From Mesostigma viride (lineage: Eukaryota > Streptophyta > Mesostigmatophyceae > Mesostigmatales > Mesostigmataceae), in contig RPFO01000165.1 in assembly GCA_009746045.1 (NCBI GenBank), positions 4,646,692 to 4,710,691 of the forward strand: DNA of 64,000 nucleotides, in the 5' to 3' direction. Of the stretch, positions 11,997 to 22,700 are shown one piece after another (position 1 is the stretch's first letter; every line of letters starts with the position of its first letter). Below the pieces are notes generated by a model. That model was not told the DNA's origin and ran no database searches. It saw only the letters and a program-made list of their open reading frames with translations. Both the position numbers and the translations under genes were made by a program.

Positions 11997-12224
11997 CTAA
12001 TGGGCTGCTTTCATAGCTTGCTTAGCCTTCACGCGCTTCAGGAATTCGACGTATTGGCATTTCTCGTACGCATGCCTCTCATCCTGGCATTTCCAAGGCA
12101 AGTATAGTTCTTCTCGTCGGCATTTGTTCAGTGGGATAAGCAAACCTGCACATGCATCCCTGTAAGCTAGCGGGAGCCTCGCCTCTGCCATTTCCTCCGG
12201 GGTGGCTTTGGTTTCTGGAGCCAT
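11997..12224 (-). CDS. NDUFB7: NADH:ubiquinone oxidoreductase B18 subunit (NDUFB7), mitochondrial complex I
   Basis: A single exon of 75 codons plus stop. Residues from about 8 (ATPEEMAEARLPLAYRD) match the plant B18 subunit closely. Two CX9C motifs are visible, CAGLLIPLNKC and CQDERHAYEKC, separated by RREELYLPWK. This twin CX9C layout is diagnostic of the subunit and of import into the intermembrane space by the MIA40 pathway. The known role is an accessory subunit on the intermembrane-space face of the complex I membrane arm. The protein is shorter than plant homologues of about 100 residues because the variable charged C-terminal tail is brief. The first ATG is used; no targeting presequence is expected. 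The gene has no intron, unlike its large neighbours. Confidence 0.93.
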   Translation of the reverse strand: MAPETKATPEEMAEARLPLAYRDACAGLLIPLNKCRREELYLPWKCQDERHAYEKCQYVEFLKRVKAKQAMKAAH

Positions 12225-13292
12225 CGTCGTCCGCCAAACTAGCTTACAACGTCTCAGGACTGAGGTGCTTTATGTTGGCAGCGACCTGCGCCCGCAAATG
12301 TAGTGCGGGAATTGAGGACGCCGATTTTCCAATCAGCAGTTCTTGGCACCGGTAAGATCAGGTGCGCGCTTCGCTCGGGAAATTGCGAGCTGCAGGCTTG
12401 CGATGGGCGTCGATTGCGGGTGTGTATGGAAGGCATTATATTGTCGCCCATGGAGTAGTCAACTATGTCATCTATGCACGCACGGGTCACGAATGCCTGC
12501 AGCAACAATCATGGGCTATGGGAAGACCGGCGCGGCGCGTGGATGGGCCTTGCGCCGTTGATCGGCGCCCTTTGGCTGGCTGCGGTACGCGGAACGCGTG
12601 ATCGGAGCGCCGGCAGCGGCGCGGCATGCCGGCAGGCGACGGCAGGAGACGGCAGGCGGACGGGAGGCGACGGCCGGGAACGACCAGGCCACGCCGGGCG
12701 GCCGGTAAAATTATGGAGAACGTCTTGGCCGTCTCGACTCAGTCGACAGCATCAGAAATGATAATTAGCCGCCATTTATCATCAGTCATGTGCTGATGAT
12801 GGCATGAAGGAAGACCAACGGTCTCATACCATAGTGCCGGACTGCCGTCATGAGTGTCATCCGATAGCCGTGATCATGTTGATGACCGACAATGACGTTC
12901 ACCTGAATACCGACATTGAGGCGGTCATCTTGTACTTGAAAAGCCGAAGCGGCCCGGCCATGCCCGAATGCCATGCTTTTTCTTGTTCGTTGACTTGTTT
13001 TTATTTTCTCGCAACTAACAACCGACTTGAGGAAGCCATGACTGCTGACACGTGACAACATCAGTGCTAAAATTTGCCGGCCATATCAGTTAGTACTACA
13101 CCCGAGATCTCTATCACAAAACAAAACATACACATGGTGTATCATTACACTGTCATAGTCTGATGAAACCGAATCACATGACATCCGTCTTTCGCAGAAG
13201 CCCGTTGAAGGCCCTTGCGACCCGGCCATGCCATACTGCCAAACGCAAGTCAAATCGTTCTCATATTTACATCAATGAGACAAGCCCCATAT
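12225..13292. other. Intergenic region between NDUFB7 and the DUF302 gene
   Basis: No gene is supported. A GC-rich patch near 12600-12710 carries degenerate GGCAGGCGAC-like repeats. It may include the NDUFB7 promoter on its left and the 3' untranslated region of the DUF302 gene on its right, but no clear motif was seen. Confidence 0.55.
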
Positions 13293-15062
13293 TTACATGT
13301 TCAGCCTCGGCTCATTGCCCTTCATCCCACGCAACACACTGTCCAGCTGCTCATAGGCCTCATCCACCAAGGGTTGGAACTGCTGGTTGTCCAGGAGCTT
13401 GAGCATCATGTACGGATTGATAATCGCAATGCGTGACCCCTTCGTTGCGCCCGTAAGCTCCTCCACAACGATGTGGCAGGGCAGCAGCACCCCCACATTG
13501 GGATCGATGCTCAGCGCCTTGTGCATCACTTTCGGGTCGCACGCGGCCAGGACCTTGTAGCGATGGAAGTCCGCCCCAATCTTGGACTTAAGCGTATCCT
13601 GGATATCAATGTTCTGCCCCCAAGAAATAGTTAGCCACCAAGAAATAAAGAAATAGTCAGCATTCAAACAAGTTCAACCGCTACTTTGAACGAACAACTA
13701 CGAGTAGCGTAGCGCACCCAGGGAGGAAACCAACAATTAAATAACATCAAGATAAGAGGACGTTCAGGTGAGCCGGGAAAAAATCTGAGTCACGGTGTGT
13801 CCGCTCAGGGCAAGCTAACCATCCGACACATTGATTAGTGATTAGACACAAGTACAAGCCCCGTTCGTGGTACGTGCACGGGGGTTGTTGGGACCCCCCC
13901 AGCCCATCCCCTATTCCCCTTACTTGCATCCGCTCATAATAATCTGATAGTCATGTGTCCCCTCGTAGTCATGCCTCCCCTCATAGTCATGAGTCGGCCC
14001 TCGTAATCATGCCTCCCATCATAGCCGACCCCCCCACTCGACCCCAACATTTGCACAAAACGCAAGTGAATTCACAACTTGTCATCGCCCTTTTCTTCAG
14101 CATGCAGCAACGTGCGCGAGGTTGTAGCAATAGCCATGCAATATTCAACGCGAGCGGAAAGGGAAAGCGACAACAAAGAAAATAAACATTTCAATGAAAA
14201 CACGGGGGAGGTTCTTAAACCCACCGATAGGACCCCGAAACCTTGCATGTTCAGTGCGGCAATAATCTTCTCCTCGGCCTAGAAAGAAAGATTTGAAGGA
14301 CAGGGCCCGAAGGAAATGGGAAAAATACGCATATATATCAGCAAAAGAGCAGTTGCAAGTGATGTAAACCCGGGTACTTGGGGCAGGTAGCGTCCATACT
14401 CCCATTCTATTATTAGGGTACCTAGAACGGCATTTACTCCCATTAGGATACCGGCATTATACAGCGTCCTGCATCACAAAAAGTAGCTGATGTCCGTCCA
14501 TGTATCACCGGTTGTCTACGGGAAATTGAGACCAACGAAACGACGACACTACCTTGGTCGGGGGCCAAAGCACGATAGGCACCGTATAATCCATGACAGC
14601 AAAGTTATCAGCTACATTCAAGGCGCGTACATGCAGCTGTAACTTGCTTCTCTCCCACAGGTCTCATTCCAGCTAACCCCCCCCTTTTTTGTACTGGTCG
14701 CTGAATGTACTTCCACCGCCGCTATATACATTCCAAATCGCACAGAACGGAGGCTCCGTGCTCTGTCAAGGACGAAAGCCGATATGTGAAGGTGATTAGA
14801 AAAACCCTGCTGCCTGCCTGCATTTTCTAGCCACCGGTCAGCATCAGCCGCAGCAACATGGGAACCACGCCATAGTAGGTTGCGACAGCTATCTTCTTGG
14901 TATGCTTTCACCTGTTAAACTAAGCGAAATAAGATATATGACTGAGTCGGTCGCGCTTCCTTCCCCCCCCCCCCCCCGCCCCCTCCCCCCCTCCATGTTT
15001 ACCTTTTCAAAAGACAAACCGGGGAACTCCCTGTCCAGGGTCAGCTTCTGGCTCGCGGCCAT
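13293..15062 (-). CDS. DUF302-domain protein
   Basis: Three exons on the minus strand join in phase 0: 15062-15003 (from ATG, MAASQKLTLDREFPG), 14278-14225 (AEEKIIAALNMQGFGVLS) and 13613-13293, giving 144 residues. The order of blocks is that of DUF302 (PF03625): an N-terminal strand, helix AEEKI, GFGVL, IDIQDTLKSKIG, YKVLAACDPKV, ALSIDPNVGVLLPCHIVVEE, then IAIINPYMMLKLL and a terminal helix. The family is widespread in bacteria and present in algae and plants; its biochemical role is not established and I infer none. Intron 1 begins with a run of G tracts on the sense strand right after the donor. The start codon is the first ATG of a clean 20-codon exon. Confidence 0.85.
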
Positions 15063-16751
15063 TGAATAAGATGTGCGCGAACGGAATAGGCTATGCGCTT
15101 ATGATTTACACTAACTTCCAAAATCGGTGCCCTCCTCGAAAACAATATTTCCCGTCTGTCGTCTCGAACTGTAATCCCGCGATGCCAATCAGGACTGCGT
15201 GGTGACTGTTAGTACATGCCATTTCTGGCATAACTCATTATTGCCACGACTGATACAAATACCAGATGCATGTCGAGCAGGTGTCGAGCTGTTGTCCAGT
15301 CCTGTGTATGGCGTCGATTGTTCATTCTCTGGGATTTTTAAAAGCTCGTCCAATTTCCGGTGAAATGGGTGTTAGTTTATTTCCATATGACAGTTAAGGT
15401 GACCCAGTCCGGTGTTGCAATCGTTACGCCACGTGGCACGCCTCCCAAGTTCCTGCCATCACCAAGGCAACGGTTGTCGGTATCTTACCGTTTATTGTTC
15501 AGTAAACCCGTCAATACAAGTAAGTACAGTCAGTTCCGCTTTGTCTGCGGTTCCGCTTACAGCAGAGGTTATCTCGAAACAGGAGGGGTGACATGTCCAG
15601 CCAAAATTTCACGGGTACTAGGGTCTGGCCCCAAGGCTGCCGGTGGCTGCATTGGTCCGGCCCCTAAATAAATATAGGGGCTGCGGCTGAAATAGCCTGC
15701 CGGCGGGTGGTCATGGCCCCCATATGGCGAGCCTACTGCCGAAGGGAATTTGCCACGTGGCAAGTGCTCGTCTGCTGCGTTGTCTTCACACGCTTCCGCG
15801 TTGGCTACAATTCGGTTCCGCGGACACCTTTCAGCGGGGAAAGTCCCCCCGGGCTTCCGGGGCAAATTCAGCAAGCGCTGCGGAACTTCGATACTAAAAT
15901 TTCGTTTTTTGTTCGTACCGTACAGCCAATCATTTTGCGCCCGGATCAAATTGTGATCTGGTCACTGAACACGAAAATTTCAGCGCGTTGGGGGGGGGCA
16001 TATGGGGGCCGGCTGTCGGCGCACCGGTGGCGGCGCCCCAGGGGGGCGCTAGCATACTGGGGGCCAGCAAGTTTCATTCCGGCGGTTGGCATTGGACCCT
16101 GAGTTCAATATGGGGGCCGGACATTTCAACCTGGCGGTGGCGGTATTGGGCCCCCAAATAGCATGGCTGTATGTCACCACTCCTCTCGAAACTAGTTTCC
16201 GTGGCTGAAAAACAATATGCCGCGTATTGTATCAGTTGTGAGTTGGCTGCCGTTAACTTCGGCGATCATGGAATCCTCATTCCTCAGGACGAACTTGTAC
16301 TGACGCGTAGGACAACAAGTCAACAACAACAACAACCGAAGCGTGCGCTGCTAGTTGCAACAAGGTCTGCAAGTTTCAGCGTAAATTGGAGCTCAAATCC
16401 GTATTCTTCGCTAAGTACGCAGCAGTAGGCAGCTGAGCTCTGACTGCCTCTGTAGTCCCAAACGGAACATGCCGCGGGGGCTGACCGGCCCGTTTTAAAA
16501 CATTGATCGTTGGAATATCGAACCAAAGCATGGGGAGGTGGACCGTGCAAACAAGGCCATGACGATGGCCATAGCGAACCAGGATGGCGCGCACACGCAA
16601 TAACGTCTAGCCATGCCGGATTTGCGCGGCTCGCTGGAAGATGCGCCCAGCGACGAGCGAAGATGCTAATTTCGAATTAATTAGGGTGTCAAAAGATTAA
16701 GTAGTTTCTGGGGCGTTGGCCTACATTAGCGCCAGGCATTTTCTAGTTGCC
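15063..16751. other. Intergenic region between DUF302 and ARMC2 genes (divergent)
   Basis: The two flanking genes point away from each other, so both promoters should lie here. Apart from the short transposon at 15581-16183 I see no gene. The 70 bases before the ARMC2 ATG are AT-rich; no TATA box could be assigned with confidence. Confidence 0.6.
15581..16183. mobile_element. Short non-autonomous Mutator-like element (about 600 bp)
   Basis: Flanked by the identical 9-mer TCTCGAAAC at 15572-15580 and 16184-16192, a plausible target-site duplication. Just inside, the ends are inverted: AGGAGGGGTGACAT on the left, and on the right (reverse complement) GGAGTGGTGACAT. Inner copies of GGCCCCCATATG-like motifs occur in both orientations (about 15714 and 15998). 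A 9-bp duplication is typical of Mutator-like elements. No transposase frame is visible. The short inverted repeats make the class assignment tentative. Confidence 0.55.
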
Positions 16752-19700
16752 ATGGATAGAGATAATCCGGTGGGGGCCACTGGGTCGGTGGCCTCCGTTC
16801 TTAGGGAAGCACGCGCCTCTTTGAAAAAGCCCTCTCGACCTTTTACCCCTGCTGACCCTCAAGGACGTAAGCTTTTCCATGGCAATGAGTACCCTCACCG
16901 GCCAGTGTCAGCCGTTCAACATCACACTAGCAGGCATTTTCTCGATGCGATCCGCGCCCCGCTGCCACCCATTCAGCCGTTGGCAACGACTCCCAAGGCC
17001 GGAGATGGCGAAAGCAGGGCAGTAGGTGCAAGTGGGCGCGCACGGGGCCCGAAGGAATTGGATACCGCTTTGGAAGGGTCGCCTCGAATTGGACCTGGGT
17101 CTCCATTAGCGGCATCGCCACGGACACTGGATCAATATTTCGCCGCCCAGCAGCCGTCATCCTTGAAGTCCGCTTCGCACGCGGTAGCTGCTCTCAGAAT
17201 CGACGAAAACTTCGCGGAGCCGGCAGCTGCATCCCCTCGCACGGCCACCCCAGAGTGTGCGAAGTGGTTCGCCGAGGTTAGGGACGTGCTCGTAGGGTTA
17301 GGGGATGAGGCACTTTTGGGCGGTTCCCCTGCGGCCGAGGACCGGATTTTAAGCCTCACGGAGAACCTACGGACACAGGTGGACACGGCCCTTCAGCGGT
17401 GGCCGTCGGCCTTCTCACAATCTTGGACAAGCCTGGGGGGGGATGCCAGGGAATTGGTGGGCCCTGGCTTCTCCCACGATGCGGCATCGGATGGAAAGGG
17501 AGGGGAGGAGGTGTCCAGGGACCTGACAGTGCGCCAGGCGGTTCTGTGCCGGCTGTTTGCGTTCATGGACCTGAGCAGTAGCCGCGTGCTGCTGCGGATA
17601 TGCTCCGTGTCGCTCAAGGTGCGCCAAGAATAGCCCGTGAGGGATTACGATCTGAGTGGGCTAGGGGAATTTGATATGATTGGTAGCGCTCAAGATGCAC
17701 CCAATCAGTATATTCTCTGCGAGGGTATAATTGTCTAATTGGATACCTTTGCAGTTGGGCATGAAGAAAACACGAGTCTTTGCGGTAGAGGTGAATTGCA
17801 TTGTGGTGGAGTTGAGGGGCGGTGTAATCAGGAAGAAATAGGTGTGACAGCGGCTTATTTATGGGGTTGCTCTGGCTGGTGTCCACAATCCGGTAACGGT
17901 GAGCTCCTGCGGATGGCATTAATCCCAACAAGCCGCCACGGGGGGGTTCCAGGGATGCGCCTGTGCCAGCAGGCCAAGCCTGATAGGGATAGGCTGTGCC
18001 AGCATTAGCGTGGGGAGGTGTTCAGACAGAGGCAACGGAGTGCGAACGCCAGGGGGGCTTGCGGACGCAGGTTTTGTCCACGGGTCATTTGGTGGCTCAG
18101 AGGCTCGTTGTGTGAGCTACGACCACCGTACTCCCCAGCGCTGCATGTCCCTGAAGGGGGAGGAAAGGAAAAGGGGTGTGTGTGTGTGTGTGGGGGGGGT
18201 CAGGTGGTGACAAGAGGAACAAGGATGGTATCAAGAGAAATGGGTATTTACAAGAGGAGGAACAAGGAGGTATCAAGAGAAATGGGTATTTACAAGAGGA
18301 GGAACAAGGATGGTATCAAGAGAAATGGGTATTTACAAGAGGAGGAACAAGGATGGTATCAAGAGAAATGGGTACTTACAAGAGGAGGAACAAGGATGGT
18401 ATCAAGAGAAATGGGTATTTACAAGAGGAGGAACAAGGATGGTATCAAGAGAAATGGGTACTTACAAGAGGAGGAACAAGGATGGTATCAAGAGAAATGG
18501 GTATTTACAAGAGGAGGAACAAGGATGGTATCAAGAGAAATGGGTACTTACGTAGTTGAGAGGTAGGTGGGGCCTTAGCCTCTTCTGTCGATACCCATTA
18601 TTATGGAGTGCTAGAGAGTGTTGTTATTACCCATTATTATGGAGTGCTAGAGAGTGTTGTTATCGCCCAGTAGTATGGAGTGCTAGAGAGTGTTGTTATT
18701 GGAGTAATGGAGCGATGTTATGGAGCAATGGAGGGTGTCATCATGGAGCAACGGAGGTTGCTATTGTGGAGTAATGGGGAGTCCCCTTTCCCCCTGTCCT
18801 CCCCCTTTTTTTCTATTTATGTCACTGAGATCTCGTGATCTCGTGATTCGTCTTCCATGCACATGTTGCTCTCACGATCGACGCTAATGCTCCTGTCTGC
18901 CCCCCCTCCCCCGTCCCCTGTCCCCCCTCCCCCCTCCCCCCCCCCTGTCCCCTGCCCCCCCCCCTAAACCCCTCCCCCTCCCCCCCTACCCCAGATCGTG
19001 GACACACTTCCCTCGGTCACGCAGCTCATCCGGCTCGTGTATAAGCTGAGCAAGGACCCCGCCCACGACACCCTCTTCCGCCACGAGAAGCTCGTCGACC
19101 CACTGCTCACCCTCCTCCAGGCCACGCTGCCGGAGCCCCTGCAGCAGGCTGCAGGGAAGGCTTCCGGGAGCGGCAAGGCGGCCGCGGTGGCCTCGGTCGG
19201 CCCCCTTTTGGGCCAGGCGATGGAGCTGCTGGTGTACATGGCCGGCGCGATCAAGAACGTGAGCAACGACGCGGGCATCCAGCGGTCCCTGGCGAGCCGA
19301 GGGGCCGTTGCCTTGCTGGCGCAGCTCATCACGCACAAGACGGCGGGGGCGACGGGCGGGAACAGCAGCTCCGCGTACGATGGTGCCGTGCCGCCGTCAC
19401 GGGGGAGGGATGCGCCGGGAGGTGGCAGCACGGCCCGCGGAAGCAGCAGCGGATCGTCATCGGCGATGGCAGCGGGAGGAGCTGTGGCGTCCCCTGGGGG
19501 CGCAGCAGGTGGCGGGACCACTGCGCGCCGGCGGCCCGGCAGTGCCCGTGACAGCGTGGCGCAGCTCCTGGTCCAAGTCACCGGCGTGCTCCGCAACTTG
19601 GCCGTCGCGGCTAGCCACGCGCAGTACTTTGCCCCCGCGCCCGTGGTGGCATCCCTGGCCGCGGTGCTGCGCTGCTACCCGGGCCACGCTGAGCTGACGC

Positions 19701-22700
19701 TCAACGTGGCCCGCATCCTCTCCAAGTTGTCCATGGACGAGGGTTGCCGCGCGGCGATCTCTCACGACCCCGGTTCCATTCCCCGCATGCTGGAGTCCAT
19801 TGCCTGCCACCCCGACAGTGCGCCGCTCGTCCTGCGCGTCGCGTTCGTGCTGGGAAACATCACGGTCCGCAACGACGACAACCGCGTGCGCATCGCCGCC
19901 GCCCCCGGGGCCATGGAGACCCTCACCTCGCTCCTCGTCAAGTACAACACCACGCTCACGCTCGCGGTCGAGTCGCTCTCCTGGCCCGACGCCGCCGTGA
20001 GCCCGAGCGGGGGGGGTGGCCACCCTGCAGGCGGCAGCAGCAACAACCACAACAGCAGCGCGGCAGCGGGGGGCCGCGAGGGCGCGACCAGCGGTGCGTC
20101 CTTGGCCAACGCGGAGCACACGGGGGATGTGGATGCGCGCGGTGACGGCGGGGGCACCGCCTCGGGTGGGCCCTCCCCCTCGGCCGCGTCAACGCACGCT
20201 ACAGGCGGCCACGTGCCGCCGCGGCCCGGCCGGAGCAACAGTGGGGGCGGCGCCAGCGGGGCCCCCTCGATGGCACGCAGCAACAGCGGCGGCGGGGGCG
20301 GGGGCGGGATGACCGGCCCCGTGGTGGCGTCGTCCGTGCACAGCAGCCACGCGGCGGCGGTGGCGGCGGCCAGCAGCGCCGAGGAGCTCTCGGCGCGGCT
20401 GCGGCGCATGTCCCCCCGGGAGCGGCGCGCGCTGGCCGAGGAGGCCGAGGCGGTCGTCGTGAAGCTCGTGCGCCTCTTTGCCAACCTGGCGATCCATGGG
20501 GACATTGGGCCCGTGCTCAGCGAGAGCCAGCGGCTGGCGGGCGTGATCGCGGAGCTGCTGCGCGTGCACACGTTGCAGGGGAGCGAGGTATGGTTGCCGG
20601 CAGCAAGTACGGAAACCAACCCCTGGTGGTTGCCGGGGGGGGGTGCCTTGGGAAGCCATAGGGATGTGTGAACAAGGGAGTAGAATGGATCCCTGCTGTC
20701 ATTGATGGGGGAGGGGGAGGTGATCTGTTCTAGGGAGCGAAGCTGCTGCGTGTGTGCACATGGCCTGCGCTGGTTGTCTCCTTGATGCCATGGTCACTAT
20801 AGTATAAAGTAATGCCATGCCTGCGCTGGTTGTCTCCTTGATGCCATGGTCACTATAGTATAAAGTAATGCCATGCCTGCGCTGGTTGTCTCCTTGATGC
20901 CATGGTCACTATAGTATAAAGCAATGCCATGCCTGCGCTGGTTGTCTCATGGACACCATGGTCAGTATAGTATAAATTAATGCCATGCCTGCGCTGGTTG
21001 TCTCATGGATACCATGGTCACTATAGTATAAAGTAATGCCATGCCTGCACTGGTTGTCTCATGGATATGGCAGGGGAGCAGGGTGGCATAGCTAGTAATA
21101 ATAGTTGTTACCGTCGGCATAGCTAGTACTAAAAGTAGAATAATGGTATTGTAATAATATAATATATAATGGTATCATAATTGTACTATAATGGTATTTA
21201 AATATATAATGGTATTATAATAATGGCCCGTTGGCATCACTGATAATACAACAACTAAGTGTTGGTCCAAGTAAGTGCTGGTCTACAACAGTAGACTAGG
21301 GAGCGAGGGGCCCAAGGTGTGGCAGACCAGGAGGCATGCGGTCATGCGGTCACTCCAACGTGTGAGACCCCCCAGTTTGGCCTCCGGACTAGGAGAGGGG
21401 GGGTCACTGACACTTCCAATAACGGCACTACCCGACAGTCGTCCAGTGCTTTCTTTTAATCGCGTTGTTCACAACATCGTATTTAACTATATCCTGCTCT
21501 TGATCACAGCAACGTATTTCAACATACCCTTTCCTGGCTCCGCCTTGCCCGCCGTGCCCGCCACCTGTCTCCCGCTGTGCCCGCCACCTGTCGCGTCCGC
21601 AGGAGCTCATCCTGAACGTCATCAGCGCGATCACCAACCTGTCCTTTTACGAGGGCGACAACAACCGCATCATCAAGGTTAGGTGTTAAGCGGGTGGGGG
21701 ACCAGCTAGAGAGGCATGGTGATGACTAGTCAACTCTATTAGCTATGATTACTGCCTTGTCCTTTTAATGTTTTGCCTTTTGGATGGCAAAGGAAATGTC
21801 TTTTGGGTCAGGGGGGTGTTTTGGAAGACTAGCAGGTTTAGGGAAGAGTATTGGAAGAGTTCTGGACGAGTACTGGACGAGCACTGGACGAGTTTGGGAA
21901 GAGTATTGGAAGACTACGGAGATGACTTGACTACGTGCTGCATGACAAAAGAGATTTGCCTCTAGCGATGTGACAGCTGCATCATCAAGAAGAGGAATAG
22001 TGGATGGCCAAGCAACCTGCTGTGTTGTTTCAACTGCAAACTTTTTTCGGGGTGAAATGTAGTAGCTTCCTGCACTTTGTGTAGCCTGCTAGTCGATGGC
22101 GGTTGCACCCTGCGTTCTACCTGCCTTCTCTCCTACCGTCTGAAACTCACTCAACCAACCAGCCAGCCAGCCAACCAACCAACCGACCAGCCGACCGACC
22201 GACCGACCAACCAACCAACCAACCAACCAACCAACCAACCAACCAACCAACCGACCGACCGACCGACCGACCGACCAACCAACCAACCAACCAACCAACC
22301 AACCAACCAACCAACCAACCAACCAACCAACCAACCAACCAACCAACCAACCAACCAACCAACCAACCAACCAACCAACCAACCAACCAACCAACCAACC
22401 AACCAACCAACCAACCAACCAACCAACCAACCAACCAACCAACCAACCAACCAACCAACCAACCAACCAACCAACCAACCAACCAACCAACCAACCAACT
22501 GCTTTGATTGCTGACATTGTGACTTCGCTCCTATCCTTGTGCCCTCACCCACCCACAACGATGCACAACATTACCCCGCCTGCCTTGCTGGCTGACCTTT
22601 TCTCCCCTTCCTGTGGGCCCCCACACCTCAACCCCCCTGCCCCCCCAGATGCGTGACGCCATGCTGCACCATCTGGCAGTCTTCCTCACTTCCGCCAATG

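Noticed and set aside
19457-20659. Minus-strand frames opposite ARMC2 exon 2
   Set aside because: Shadow frames of a GC-rich exon; the plus-strand frame carries the armadillo motifs.
22077-22517. Open frames of Asn-Gln-Pro-Thr or Gly-Trp-Leu-Val repeats on both strands
   Set aside because: They are translations of the (AACC)n repeat, which avoids stops in all frames; they lie inside an ARMC2 intron.
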